Of a stretch of 64,000 nucleotides of DNA, positions 1-8,506 are shown piece after piece. The DNA lies in NCBI RefSeq assembly GCF_000712035.1, contig NZ_JONV01000007.1, positions 248,001 through 312,000 on the forward strand, read 5' to 3'. How positions within the stretch are numbered: the stretch's first letter is position 1; every line of letters begins with the position of its first letter. Position numbers and translations under genes: made by a program. Under the pieces are notes generated by a model, which saw only the letters and a list, made by a program, of their open reading frames with translations, searched no databases and was not told where the DNA came from. This stretch comes from Salinicoccus luteus DSM 17002. Its GTDB lineage: Bacteria; Bacillota; Bacilli; Staphylococcales; Salinicoccaceae.

Positions 1-17
1 ATACTGGTACGCACAAC

Positions 18-41
18 AAAAAGACACCTCTAAAGGTGCCT
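18..41 (-). terminator. Rho-independent terminator of the CdaR-type gene
   Basis: Read on the minus strand, a GGCACCT/AGGTGTC stem is followed at once by a TTTTT run. It starts directly after the stop codon of the regulator gene. Confidence 0.75.
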
Positions 42-42
42 C

Positions 43-1263
43 TCAGGTAATCTTATAAAAAGCCAGGGCAATCTGGAGCAGTGTGGAATCATTGATGTCA
101 CGGGGATCGTAGCCCGTCACTTCCTTCACCTTCTTCAGTCGGTACTGCAGTGTGTTCTTATGGATATGGAGTGACTCTGCCGTCTTCTTGATCGAACCGT
201 CATTCTTATAGAAAGTATCTATGGTGTTGAAGCAGTCCGGTATTGCCGCGAGGAGTTCGGGGCGGAGCTTCCTTTGAATGAAATCCGTCCTGACCGACTG
301 GGACAGATCATACATGAAGGATTCCACCCCAAGGTCTTCAAAATAGAATAGTGGCCGCTTGTGGTCGACGCCGAAACGTAGTGCACGATCCGCCTCTTCG
401 ACCGACTTCCATAGTTCCCTCGGCGAGTCGTAGAGGTTCCCTATGCCCGCCACGCTCCTTTGGTCATAGGTTTTATCGAGTGCAGACTGGATCTCCTCCA
501 TCCTCGAAGTAAGCAACTTTTTACGCTGCTGGTAATCCATGTGTTCATTGACCGACAGCAGAAGCATATAGCTCGATGTTCCATTCGGAACCAGCACATG
601 TTCGTTCTTCTCCGGAAAATGCCTTGAAATCAGGTTCTCGATGGCACGCCTGTACCGCTGCAGTCTGACCTCCTCCAGGACATCTGCATCCGGACTTCCG
701 ATCCTGGCATACCAGTAGTCTTCAAAACCCTCCAGTTCGAGGATGACCGCCACCCTGGCCTTGTATATGTTGATGTTGAATATCCAGCCCCGTGTGGCAA
801 AAAGCTTCTCATCATCAAAGCTGTTGTCCGCCCATTCTTTGACAAACGTTTCCCGCGCCTGGTTTTCAAGCTCCAGCTGTTCTTCCAGATAACCTTCCTT
901 GTAGGCCTCCCTGACCAGAATCTGCGTCATGCGCTGGAGGAGCACCCCCAGCCGACCGACCTCGCCGGGGTCTCCTGTAATGCCGATCACCCCGACCACC
1001 TGGTCATGAAGCCTTACTGGCATAATGACACCCGGCCTGGTCCCCTCAAGTGTTTTACGCGAGTAGACTACAACCTTCTGTTCCGTCCGCAGCACTTCCG
1101 CCGCCCCTTCATGGAAGTCTCCCACACGTCCCGCGTCCATGCTTGCGATGATTCTGGCTTCTTCATCCGTAAAGTGAATATCCCTCTTCATAATGGAACC
1201 CGTCTCCTCCACAATCGACTGTGCTATCTCTCTCGGTATCAGCATATTCGGCAAACACCCCAT
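43..1263 (-). CDS. CdaR/PucR-type transcriptional regulator
   Basis: A 406-residue protein with the layout of sugar-diacid regulators of the CdaR family. It has an N-terminal diacid-recognition domain (opening near IPREIAQSIV), a central degenerate GGDEF-like domain and a C-terminal PucR-type helix-turn-helix (AESLHIHKNTLQYRL, about residues 360-375). Family members activate uptake and breakdown genes for sugar diacids such as glucarate or glycerate. It lies downstream of and co-oriented with the TRAP transporter genes, separated by a terminator, so it is probably transcribed alone and may act on that locus; this is inference. ATG at 1245 is an alternative start, because the purine-rich stretch abuts the first ATG but sits at normal distance from the second. 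Confidence 0.85.
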   Translation of the reverse strand: MGCLPNMLIPREIAQSIVEETGSIMKRDIHFTDEEARIIASMDAGRVGDFHEGAAEVLRTEQKVVVYSRKTLEGTRPGVIMPVRLHDQVVGVIGITGDPGEVGRLGVLLQRMTQILVREAYKEGYLEEQLELENQARETFVKEWADNSFDDEKLFATRGWIFNINIYKARVAVILELEGFEDYWYARIGSPDADVLEEVRLQRYRRAIENLISRHFPEKNEHVLVPNGTSSYMLLLSVNEHMDYQQRKKLLTSRMEEIQSALDKTYDQRSVAGIGNLYDSPRELWKSVEEADRALRFGVDHKRPLFYFEDLGVESFMYDLSQSVRTDFIQRKLRPELLAAIPDCFNTIDTFYKNDGSIKKTAESLHIHKNTLQYRLKKVKEVTGYDPRDINDSTLLQIALAFYKIT

Positions 1264-1573
1264 CCTTCTTCACTTCGCAATGGCATCTATGGAAGAATCG
1301 ATCCGCACCGGGCGGCTACGTGCATTGAACTGTCCAATACAATGTGACAGTGATATCAACTGAATTGAAATGTCATGCATATCTATTTATAGTATATCAG
1401 TTAATTTAATCCAATATTCTGATATTATAAATTAACTATACTAAAAACGGCCCGACTCATCTGAGTTGGGCCGATATTATACCATCTTTTAAATTGCATA
1501 ATTTTCAGAACTTATATCATCCAGCTCATAGGAGGCCTTGAGTTATACTTTAACTTTCCTTTCAGTGATTCTT
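1264..1573. other. Intergenic region between dctM and the CdaR-type gene
   Basis: AT-rich gap. It holds the dctM terminator (1443-1473) and presumably the promoter of the CdaR-type gene. I see no coding signal. Confidence 0.5.
1443..1473 (-). terminator. Rho-independent terminator after dctM
   Basis: On the minus strand a CGGCCC..CTC / GAG..GGGCCG stem with a 4-nt loop is followed by TTTTT. It closes the TRAP operon. Confidence 0.85.
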
Positions 1574-2842
1574 CTACAACAACAGCAGCGTAAGCTGCGG
1601 TACCAGCACTATGATGATCAGTCCGATCAACAGCACGAAGAAGAACGGCATTACTGCCTTGGCGAGTACGGGTACACTCAGCCCGGATATGCTCGAGCCT
1701 ACAAAGAGGTTGACTCCGAGTGGCGGTGTAATGAAACCGACAGCCAGGGCAACGATCATCACGATTCCGAAGTGGATCGGGTTCACACCAAGCTCTATTG
1801 CCATCGGCAACAGGATTGGCGTAAATATGATGACTGCTGCGGAAGTGTCCATGAACAACCCGATGACCAGAAGAAGGATGACAATCAGGATGAGCAGCAT
1901 CACTTCATTCTGTGTGATTGAGAGGAAGCCTTCAGCGACGACTTGCGGAATCCTTTCCATAGACAACACCGTACCGAAAGCATTCGCTATTCCGATGATG
2001 ACAAGGATGACCACTGAGTTGAGGGCAGCTTCCCTTACGGCTGCCGGAAATTCCTTGAAACTCATCTCCCGATAGACGAGGAGGCTGATTATCGTTGCAT
2101 ACACTACTGCAACAACCGCTGCCTCAGTCGGTGTGAATATGCCGCCGTATATACCTCCGAGAATAATTACAGGTATAAGGATGGACCATTTGGCTTCGTT
2201 AATCGACTGCAACACCTTCTTGAAACTGAACTTTTCACCCGTACCAGTGTACCCTTTCTTCTTGGAATGGAAATACGCATAGACCATCATGATCAGACCA
2301 AGGAATATTCCTGGTATGATTCCCCCGATGAAGAGGTCTCCTATGGATTGACTGCCGGATACACCATATAGGACGAGAGGAATGCTCGGAGGGATGATGA
2401 TGCCGAGTGATCCCGCAGCCACTATGACAGATGTGGCGAATCTCTTATCATATCCTTCGGCGACCATGGCAGGAATGAGCATCCCGCCGATCGCCGCGAC
2501 TGTGGCAGGCCCTGAACCTGAAATCGCCGCAAAGAACATGCTGGTGAGGATTGCCGCCATGGCGAAACCACCGGTATATCTGCCGACGAATACATTCGCC
2601 AGATCGAACAGTCGTGAAGAGATGCCGCCCTTGCCCATGATTTCTCCTGCCAGTATGAAGAATGGCACGGCCATCAGCGCAAAGTTATCTGTTGAGGTCA
2701 CCATGCTCTGGGACAGGAATGTGAGCGTGAGATTCGGGGAATAAAGTGCTGTTATGACAAGAGCCAGTCCCAAGGAAATGGCTATCGGAACCGACAGTAG
2801 CAGAAAGAGGAAGAAGCTGCCAAAAAGTATGAATGATGTCAT
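1574..2842 (-). CDS. dctM: TRAP transporter large permease (DctM family)
   Basis: A 422-residue, very hydrophobic protein, typical in length for DctM. It carries the alternating membrane segments and loops of the TRAP large subunit, for example SGSGPATVAAIGG near residue 95 and ITPPLGVNLFVGS near residue 370. It forms the Na+-coupled transport channel for an organic acid delivered by the periplasmic-type binding protein. The start overlaps the dctQ stop by 4 nt (ATGA), which implies translational coupling. A strong terminator follows. The substrate cannot be read from sequence. Neighbouring transketolase and dehydrogenase genes suggest a sugar acid or related carbon compound. Confidence 0.93.
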   Translation of the reverse strand: MTSFILFGSFFLFLLLSVPIAISLGLALVITALYSPNLTLTFLSQSMVTSTDNFALMAVPFFILAGEIMGKGGISSRLFDLANVFVGRYTGGFAMAAILTSMFFAAISGSGPATVAAIGGMLIPAMVAEGYDKRFATSVIVAAGSLGIIIPPSIPLVLYGVSGSQSIGDLFIGGIIPGIFLGLIMMVYAYFHSKKKGYTGTGEKFSFKKVLQSINEAKWSILIPVIILGGIYGGIFTPTEAAVVAVVYATIISLLVYREMSFKEFPAAVREAALNSVVILVIIGIANAFGTVLSMERIPQVVAEGFLSITQNEVMLLILIVILLLVIGLFMDTSAAVIIFTPILLPMAIELGVNPIHFGIVMIVALAVGFITPPLGVNLFVGSSISGLSVPVLAKAVMPFFFVLLIGLIIIVLVPQLTLLLL

Positions 2843-3354
2843 GGCGTCCTCCCTCCCACTTCATTGTCCTCATTTTTCCGATCGGCATCCTGTATGGTCC
2901 TGTAATCGAGGATGATGTTCTGGATGAGCCTGATGGATGTCAATATCATGCCGAACGCAAGGGATGCGTATACATATTCCATCGGTATCTGGAGGGCAGC
3001 CGATTCCCTCGTAATTTTCGTCACGATATCCACACCGTAATAGGCGACCACCAGAGCGAATATGAGAAAAAGTATGTTTGCGATCATCTTGATGACCGCT
3101 GTCCCCTTCTCTTCGAAAAGCATGGTGAGGGCATCGACCCTGAGATGTTTCCGCCTCTTCACTCCATAGCTGACACCGATATAGATCAGCCAGATGAATC
3201 CGTATCTTGCGATTTCCTCGGACCATGACAGCGAGCTGTTGAAGACGTACCGCATCACGACCTGAGAAAATATGACGAAGACGGTGAAGATGCTCAAGGC
3301 GATCAAGATGTATTCTTCAAAATGTTCATCCAGCCATTTAAGCACTTTCATCAT
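2839..3354 (-). CDS. dctQ: TRAP transporter small permease (DctQ family)
   Basis: A 171-residue protein with about four membrane helices and the DctQ signatures SWSEEIARYGFIWLIYIG (about residues 39-56) and RRKHLRVD. It is the small membrane subunit of a TRAP transporter. It overlaps dctP by 4 nt upstream and dctM by 4 nt downstream, so the three genes form a tightly coupled operon. The C-terminus is charged, as is usual. Confidence 0.92.
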   Translation of the reverse strand: MMKVLKWLDEHFEEYILIALSIFTVFVIFSQVVMRYVFNSSLSWSEEIARYGFIWLIYIGVSYGVKRRKHLRVDALTMLFEEKGTAVIKMIANILFLIFALVVAYYGVDIVTKITRESAALQIPMEYVYASLAFGMILTSIRLIQNIILDYRTIQDADRKNEDNEVGGRTP

Positions 3355-4355
3355 TCATTCCTCCCAAGCTGTTCCAGGATCCTGTCCAACACTTCGTCGC
3401 CAAATTGCTGACGATAGCTCTCATAGACCGGTCTGGTCTGCTCACGGAACTGTTCGGTGTCAGGGCGTACCACTTCCATGCCCTCTTCCTTCAGATCCTC
3501 CAGTGTCTTTTCCTCATTCTCGACAATGAGATCCCGGTGATACTGTGCCGCTTCCTTTGCACTCGCTTCCACGATATCCTGCTGCTCCTTGGACAGGGAA
3601 TTCCAGAAATCATCACTGATCGCAACAGGCAGAGGCATGTATTGGTGCGCCGTCATATTCAGGTACTGCTGCACTTCCTGGAAACGGCTCGCATATACAT
3701 TGGCTATCGGATTTTCCTGCGCATCAACGGTCCCCTGCTGCAGAGCCATATACAGTTCCCCGAATGCCATCGGCGTCGGATTGGCACCAAGCGCCTGAAA
3801 AGTGGCAAGCGACAAAGGAAATTCAGGTGTTCTGATATTCAATCCTCTAAAATCCTCCGTAGATTCAATCGGCTTGTTCGCAGTCACATGGCGGATGCCA
3901 TTCTCAAAATAGGCGATAATCCTCAAGTTGTCCTCAAGCAAAGGTGCAGCTGCATCCTCCCCCACTTCTCCATCCAGTACTTCCCAGGCTTCTTCATAGC
4001 TGTCGAACAGATAGGGCAGTTCGAAGATGCTGATGCTCTGGTCGTACTGGCTGAACGCACTCGCTGCCACCATCTGTAGGTCATTCAACGTGACACTCTC
4101 GATCATTTCCGCTTCAGAGCCCAACTGTTCATTCGGATAGATGAGCACTTCCATATCCTCCGAACGTGCCTCCACCAGTTCTTTGAAGCGCAGGGCAGCC
4201 GCATGCCTTTCATTGTTTTCCGGCTGGCCATGGGCGAATCGGATGATCACCTTGTCTTCCGATTCCACCGCTTCGCCTTCCGAAAATAAAACGTAGGAAA
4301 CGGACACTGCCAAAATGGCAATTGCGCCCATCATTAGTATCTTGAGAAATTTCAT
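3351..4355 (-). CDS. dctP: TRAP transporter substrate-binding protein (DctP family)
   Basis: A 334-residue extracytoplasmic solute receptor. It has an N-terminal membrane/signal segment (residues 4-24) without a lipobox cysteine, so it is probably released or anchored by an uncleaved signal. The mature part has the DctP fold landmarks FAHGQPENNERHAAAL near residue 40 and the conserved substrate-contacting arginine region LNIRTPEFPL. TRAP receptors bind carboxylates through this arginine. First gene of dctPQM, with AGGAGG seven nt before the ATG. A 14-bp cre-type palindrome sits 62 nt upstream of the start, so expression is probably under catabolite or LacI-family control. Confidence 0.92.
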   Translation of the reverse strand: MKFLKILMMGAIAILAVSVSYVLFSEGEAVESEDKVIIRFAHGQPENNERHAAALRFKELVEARSEDMEVLIYPNEQLGSEAEMIESVTLNDLQMVAASAFSQYDQSISIFELPYLFDSYEEAWEVLDGEVGEDAAAPLLEDNLRIIAYFENGIRHVTANKPIESTEDFRGLNIRTPEFPLSLATFQALGANPTPMAFGELYMALQQGTVDAQENPIANVYASRFQEVQQYLNMTAHQYMPLPVAISDDFWNSLSKEQQDIVEASAKEAAQYHRDLIVENEEKTLEDLKEEGMEVVRPDTEQFREQTRPVYESYRQQFGDEVLDRILEQLGRNE

Positions 4356-4416
4356 ACTTACCTCCTATCTGCATTCCTGCCTGCCACTGATTCTTCCAGA
4401 TGCCTCTTCGAAAATA

Positions 4417-4430
4417 TGTAAACGGTTACA
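4417..4430. promoter_or_regulatory. cre-type operator upstream of dctP
   Basis: TGTAAACGGTTACA matches the Bacillus cre consensus TGWAANCGNTNWCA at every position and is a near-perfect palindrome. It lies 62 nt upstream of dctP. It could be bound by CcpA or by the LacI-family regulator encoded at 7349. Confidence 0.65.
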
Positions 4431-4444
4431 AACTTATTAAAAGG

Positions 4445-4479
4445 AATGGGTGGAAGACCGGTTGAAGCCTTCCACTCCC
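4445..4479 (-). terminator. Probable terminator after the SDR gene
   Basis: GTGGAAG/CTTCCAC stem, extended by GG/CC, just past the SDR stop. The minus strand continues ATTCCTTTTAAT. The T-tract is interrupted, so strength is uncertain. Confidence 0.5.
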
Positions 4480-4486
4480 AATGGCA

Positions 4487-5248
4487 TCAGTCTATATGTG
4501 ATCCACCGTTGATGTCCAGTTCTTCTCCTGTGATATAGCCTGCACCTTCTGACGCCAGGAAAGCAATCGAATGCGCAATGTCATCGACTTCTCCAACACG
4601 CTTCAAAGGAATGCCTTCTATGATCTGCTTTTCAGCCTCTTGCGTCAGGAGACCGCCCGTGATGTTCGTACCGCCGACAAGACCGGGGGCTACAGTGTTG
4701 CATGTAATGTTGAATTCTGCCATTTCACGTGCAATCGCTTTTGTGAATCCAGTCACACCAGCTTTGGCCGCGGAATAATGGGATCCACCGAATATGCCGC
4801 CGCCGCGCTTGCCGGACACGGAACTGAGGTTGATGACCCTGCCATATTCGTTTTCCTTCATGGACTTGAGGACGGACTGTGTGACGAAGAAGAGTCCCTT
4901 CATATTGATGTTGAATACGAGATCCCATTCATCTTCGGGGATATCCAGTACACGTGTCGGCCTTGAAATTCCTGCATTATTTACAAGTATGTCGATCTTC
5001 CCATACTTCTCCACCAGGGTGTTGACTGCATCCGCCACCCTGCTCTGGTCAGTGATGTCCATGGTGATGCCTTCGGCATTACCACCTTCATCCCGGATGC
5101 CTTCGGCAACCTGCTTTACACCTGCTTCATTGACGTCTGCCACAATGACAGTCGCGCCGCCTTCGCTCAATTTTACTGCTGTTGCCCTGCCGATGCCCTT
5201 CTCCGAACCGGCACCGGTGATCAAAGCCACTTTTCCGCTGAAATCCAT
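4487..5248 (-). CDS. Short-chain dehydrogenase/reductase
   Basis: A 253-residue classical SDR. It has the Rossmann glycine motif TGAGSEKGIG (residues 11-20, with a two-residue insert compared with TGxxxGIG), the NNAG motif at 90-93, catalytic S142/S143 and the YxxxK pair Y158/K162. It oxidises or reduces a hydroxyl/keto group with NAD(P). D39 after the second strand (VADVN) favours NAD(H). It is the third gene after the split transketolase, so it probably processes the sugar or sugar acid handled by that enzyme. FabG-like annotations are common for such proteins but the catabolic context argues against fatty-acid synthesis. Confidence 0.88.
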   Translation of the reverse strand: MDFSGKVALITGAGSEKGIGRATAVKLSEGGATVIVADVNEAGVKQVAEGIRDEGGNAEGITMDITDQSRVADAVNTLVEKYGKIDILVNNAGISRPTRVLDIPEDEWDLVFNINMKGLFFVTQSVLKSMKENEYGRVINLSSVSGKRGGGIFGGSHYSAAKAGVTGFTKAIAREMAEFNITCNTVAPGLVGGTNITGGLLTQEAEKQIIEGIPLKRVGEVDDIAHSIAFLASEGAGYITGEELDINGGSHID

Positions 5249-5277
5249 TTTTACATCTCCCTATCCATTATATATCC

Positions 5278-5299
5278 AAAGGCCGGAAATTCCGGCCTT
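5278..5299. terminator. Palindromic hairpin between transketolase and SDR genes
   Basis: AAGGCCGGAAATTCCGGCCTT is a perfect inverted repeat in the 57-nt gap. The minus strand continues TTTGG, so the T-tract is short. It may be a weak terminator or a processing site that lowers SDR expression relative to the transketolase genes. Confidence 0.45.
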
Positions 5300-5305
5300 C
5301 TGCAA

Positions 5306-6298
5306 TTACTTATCCAGAAACTCCTGTGCTACAGAAGCGATACCGTCAGCATCCAGCTTGTAGTGCTTGTACAGGTAGTAAGGCTTGCCGATCAGTGAAT
5401 TCTCATCGTAGAATCCGTGCCGTTTGAATTTGCATGGAATGCCTGATTCCATCAGCACTTCCGAAATCGCACTGCCGAGGCCACCCATGATGTTGTGCTC
5501 TTCGACAGTGAGGACCGCACCTGTATCCTGTGCCGCTTCAAGCACGGCCTGTTCATCCATCGGCTTGATGGTGTGCATATCGATGACACGCGCCTCGATG
5601 CCTTTCCCACTCAGTTGATCTGCAGCCCTCAGCGCCTGCAGGACTTCGATGCCGCATGCGATGATTGTCAGATCGGATCCATCCCTCAGGATATTCGCCT
5701 TGCCGATCTTGTTCTGGACCCGCTCCCCTTTTTCATATACAGGTTCTTCCCTGCCACGGCTGACCCTGAAATAGATCGGTCCATCATAGCTTTCTACGGA
5801 CTCCTTGATCATTTCAGACAGCGCCACACCATCAGCCGGTGAAATGACCGTCATATTCGCCATGGCCCTCGTGATTGAGATGTCTTCGGTCGCATGGTGG
5901 GATGTGCCATAGAATCCCATTGCAATGCCCGTATGCGTTCCAATCAGACGCACGTTGAGGTTTGGGTAGGCGACCGCCGTACGGATGTTTTCAGCAGCAA
6001 GTACACCGAGGAAGGAGGCATATGTGGAGACGAATGGCACCTTCCCGGTCGAAGCCAGCCCGGCAGCGGCTGTCACCATGTTCTTCTCCGCCAGGCCGAA
6101 GTTGAAGAATCTGTCCGGATAGGCTTTCGCAAACGGCCATAATCCTGTCGGTTTGCTGAGGTCGGAACTCATCGCCACCACTTCCGGGTGGTCGTCGGCG
6201 AGTTCGGCCAGCGTCGGACCGGACGTCAACTGTTTTGACATTTCAAGGCTTTTATACAGTTCCCAAGTGTCCTTATGGAAGGTTGTCTGTTCAGTCAT
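5306..6298 (-). CDS. Transketolase-like protein, C-terminal subunit
   Basis: A 330-residue protein matching the pyrimidine-binding and C-terminal domains of transketolase/DXS-type enzymes: RFFNFGLAEKNMVTAAAGLA near residue 85 carries the catalytic glutamate that activates thiamine diphosphate, and ANILRDGSDLTIIACG opens the C-terminal domain. It needs the N-terminal partner encoded just upstream, two nt away. Split transketolases act in dedicated catabolic pathways, for example apulose-4-phosphate (AptAB) and 6-deoxy-6-sulfofructose (SqwGH) cleavage; which substrate applies here is unknown. Confidence 0.9.
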   Translation of the reverse strand: MTEQTTFHKDTWELYKSLEMSKQLTSGPTLAELADDHPEVVAMSSDLSKPTGLWPFAKAYPDRFFNFGLAEKNMVTAAAGLASTGKVPFVSTYASFLGVLAAENIRTAVAYPNLNVRLIGTHTGIAMGFYGTSHHATEDISITRAMANMTVISPADGVALSEMIKESVESYDGPIYFRVSRGREEPVYEKGERVQNKIGKANILRDGSDLTIIACGIEVLQALRAADQLSGKGIEARVIDMHTIKPMDEQAVLEAAQDTGAVLTVEEHNIMGGLGSAISEVLMESGIPCKFKRHGFYDENSLIGKPYYLYKHYKLDADGIASVAQEFLDK

Positions 6299-6300
6299 TG

Positions 6301-7155
6301 TTATTGTCCTCCTTCGATTTCTTCGATTGCACGTTTGATGTCGTCTTCACCAAGGTTCGCCACATGCCATTCATAGCCATGCTCCATGAAGGAAACGCCC
6401 TTGCCTGCAACCGTATCGCATATGATTGCAGTCGGTACGTCGGAGTCCGCCGGCGGCAAATTGTCGAATGTATGGATCAGCTGCTCGATATCATGACCGT
6501 CGATCTCTATCACGTTCCAGCCGAAGCTTTCCCATTTGTCCTTAATCGGTTCAATTCCCATCAGTTCGGCGGTATTGCCGTCTACTGTCACCTTGTTGTT
6601 GTCGACGATTGCGACAAGGTTGCCGAGTTTGAAGTTGGCTGCACTCATGGCCGCCTCCCATACTTGACCTTCCTGAAGTTCACCGTCACCCATAAGTATG
6701 AATGATCTGTAGTCCTCGTTGTCTAGGCGTGCACCAAGTGACATGCCGACACCTACTGAAAGCCCATGACCGATTGAACCGGAGCCGAAATCGATTCCTT
6801 TGATCTTGTTCATATCCGGATGGTCACCGAAAGCACTGCCGAGCTGCGTATAGGTATCGAGCTCCTCCTTCGGGAAGAAACCGACATCAGCAAGAATCGA
6901 GTAGACGCCGACCGCAGAGTGCCCTTTCCCCATTACGAATCTGTCCCTGCTTTTCCATCTCGGGTTTTTCGGATCGTAGTTCATCACATGATAATAGAGC
7001 GTCGCGAAAATCTCCGAGCTGGAAAATGAAGAACCGTAGTGCCCGCTCTTCGCCATGGAAATCATGCGGATTGTTTCAAGACGGGACATTTTTGCCTTTT
7101 CCTTGATGAGGTCTATCTTTTCTTTTGGTATAGAAGTTGTTTCAGTCATATTCAT
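6301..7155 (-). CDS. Transketolase-like protein, N-terminal subunit
   Basis: A 284-residue thiamine-diphosphate-binding half. It has the GDG...N diphosphate/metal motif (GDGELQEGQVWEA to VDNN, about residues 156-190) and the HS/GHG residues of transketolases (GKGHSAVGVY, IGHGLSVGVG). First gene of the unit with AGGAGG upstream. With the next gene it forms one complete two-subunit enzyme that transfers two-carbon ketol units. Transcription starts from a TTGACA...TAATAT promoter that carries LacI-type palindromes, so the unit is probably repressed by the divergent LacI-family protein. Confidence 0.9.
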   Translation of the reverse strand: MNMTETTSIPKEKIDLIKEKAKMSRLETIRMISMAKSGHYGSSFSSSEIFATLYYHVMNYDPKNPRWKSRDRFVMGKGHSAVGVYSILADVGFFPKEELDTYTQLGSAFGDHPDMNKIKGIDFGSGSIGHGLSVGVGMSLGARLDNEDYRSFILMGDGELQEGQVWEAAMSAANFKLGNLVAIVDNNKVTVDGNTAELMGIEPIKDKWESFGWNVIEIDGHDIEQLIHTFDNLPPADSDVPTAIICDTVAGKGVSFMEHGYEWHVANLGEDDIKRAIEEIEGGQ

Positions 7156-7164
7156 CCTCCTAGT

Positions 7165-7180
7165 GGTTAATCGTTTAACC
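7165..7180. promoter_or_regulatory. LacI-type operator in the transketolase leader
   Basis: GGTTAATCGTTTAACC has perfect GGTTAA/TTAACC arms around a central CG. It sits between the predicted transcription start and the AGGAGG of the N-terminal transketolase gene. Its flanks differ from the cre consensus (GT..AC rather than TG..CA), so a dedicated LacI-family repressor is the likely ligand. Confidence 0.65.
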
Positions 7181-7190
7181 TGATAATCGC

Positions 7191-7220
7191 ATATTACTAT
7201 GAAAACGTTTTACTTGTCAA
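7191..7220 (-). promoter_or_regulatory. Promoter of the transketolase-SDR operon
   Basis: On the minus strand a perfect TTGACA (7215-7220) and TAATAT (7191-7196) are separated by 18 nt. The spacer contains the palindrome at 7200-7213. Confidence 0.7.
7200..7213. promoter_or_regulatory. cre-like operator inside the promoter spacer
   Basis: TGAAAACGTTTTAC matches the cre consensus at 12 of 14 positions with a perfect AAAACGTTTT core. It lies between the -35 and -10 boxes, so binding would block RNA polymerase. Confidence 0.6.
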
Positions 7221-7348
7221 CATAAATTACAGAATATTTTAAAGTTTCGATCCTGAGAATCCACATAAGCAGATTGATTAATCCTTGAAAGTCGCATAGA
7301 ATGGCTCTAAACTACTGTATATGACAATATGCATTGAGGAGAAATATC

Positions 7349-8347
7349 ATGAAAGTGACGATGAAAGACATAGCGAAGGAAGCCGGGGTGTCCGTAGCGA
7401 CCGTTTCGCATGTAATAAATGGAACGAAGAACATCACCGAGCCGAAGCGGTCCAAGGTACTTGAGATCATCGAGAAGTATCACTATGTGCCCAATTCAAC
7501 CGCCAAGAACCTCCGGACACAATCCACCAAGACCGCAGCGATGGTCGTTTCCAGCTTCACCGACTCATTCGTCAATGGAATGATCTATGGCGTCGAACAG
7601 AAGGCCCGGGAGATGGGGTACAGCCTGCTGCTGGTCAATACGAATGAGGATGAGGAATATGAGAAGAAGTCGATCAATCTGCTCTATTCAAAGATGGTCG
7701 ATGGCATCATACTTTCTCCCACTTCCAATGACATCAACTACTTGAACGACTTTACCGAATCTATGCCGATTGTCCTCGTCAACCGCTACAATCCTGTAGT
7801 GAAGAACGCACCACGCGTCACCGGCGACAACTTCAGGGTCGGTTATGATGCCACCTCCCACCTGATTCAGCATGGCCATAGGAACATCGGCGTCATCTAT
7901 GCAGTACCGAATGTATCCACCACCGAAGGACGGCTGGCAGGGTATCGGCAGGCTCTCGAGGAAAATGGCATAATGTATGACGAAGAACATCTCGAACTCG
8001 GTTATGCTACCGTCGAAGGCGGTGCCAAAGCTGCAGAAACTCTGTTGAAGAAAGAAAAAGACATCACTGCCCTGTTTATACAAAATGATCTAATGACTAT
8101 CGGAGTCATTTCCAAGCTGAAGGAATTGGGACTGAAGATTCCTGAAAATATTGCACTTATTGGTTTTGGTGATTCTCCATCCGCTGCTATAACCGCTCCA
8201 CCAATCACTAACATGGTACTACCCCCTCAGCAAATAGGTGCCAAAGCCTTCGAGTCTTTGTCGAAACTTATAAATGGAGAGACACATGTAGAAAACATTG
8301 AGCTTCCGGCATCGATGGTGGTCAGAAAATCTTGTGGCTGTGAATAA
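7349..8347 (+). CDS. LacI-family transcriptional regulator
   Basis: A 332-residue protein. N-terminal LacI helix-turn-helix (MKDIAKEAGVSVATVSHVIN) and hinge helix, followed by a periplasmic-binding-protein-like effector domain with KTAAMVVSSFTDSFVNG and a C-terminal GFGDSPSAA segment. The ATG at 7349 is chosen over an in-frame TTG at 7334 because GAGGAG lies 7-8 nt before it. It is divergent from the transketolase/SDR operon, and two LacI-type palindromes lie in the shared region, so it very probably represses that operon until an inducer derived from the transported substrate binds. Confidence 0.92.
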   Translation: MKVTMKDIAKEAGVSVATVSHVINGTKNITEPKRSKVLEIIEKYHYVPNSTAKNLRTQSTKTAAMVVSSFTDSFVNGMIYGVEQKAREMGYSLLLVNTNEDEEYEKKSINLLYSKMVDGIILSPTSNDINYLNDFTESMPIVLVNRYNPVVKNAPRVTGDNFRVGYDATSHLIQHGHRNIGVIYAVPNVSTTEGRLAGYRQALEENGIMYDEEHLELGYATVEGGAKAAETLLKKEKDITALFIQNDLMTIGVISKLKELGLKIPENIALIGFGDSPSAAITAPPITNMVLPPQQIGAKAFESLSKLINGETHVENIELPASMVVRKSCGCE

Positions 8348-8370
8348 CGGAAGATATAATTTCAATACAT

Positions 8371-8408
8371 AAAAACCGTGAAGGATCTCGTCATCTTTCA
8401 CGGTTTTT
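8371..8408 (+). terminator. Terminator after the LacI-family gene
   Basis: AAAAACCGTGAA / TTCACGGTTTTT stem with GAT/ATC extension. It has T-runs on both strands, so it could act in both directions. Confidence 0.8.
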
Positions 8409-8506
8409 ATAGTTATTTATCTATCGATAAAATTTTCAGATTATTATACCAGCATTAAAGAATTCTGCTATCATGAAATCAAACACACTCGTAAAGGATG
8501 TCCACT

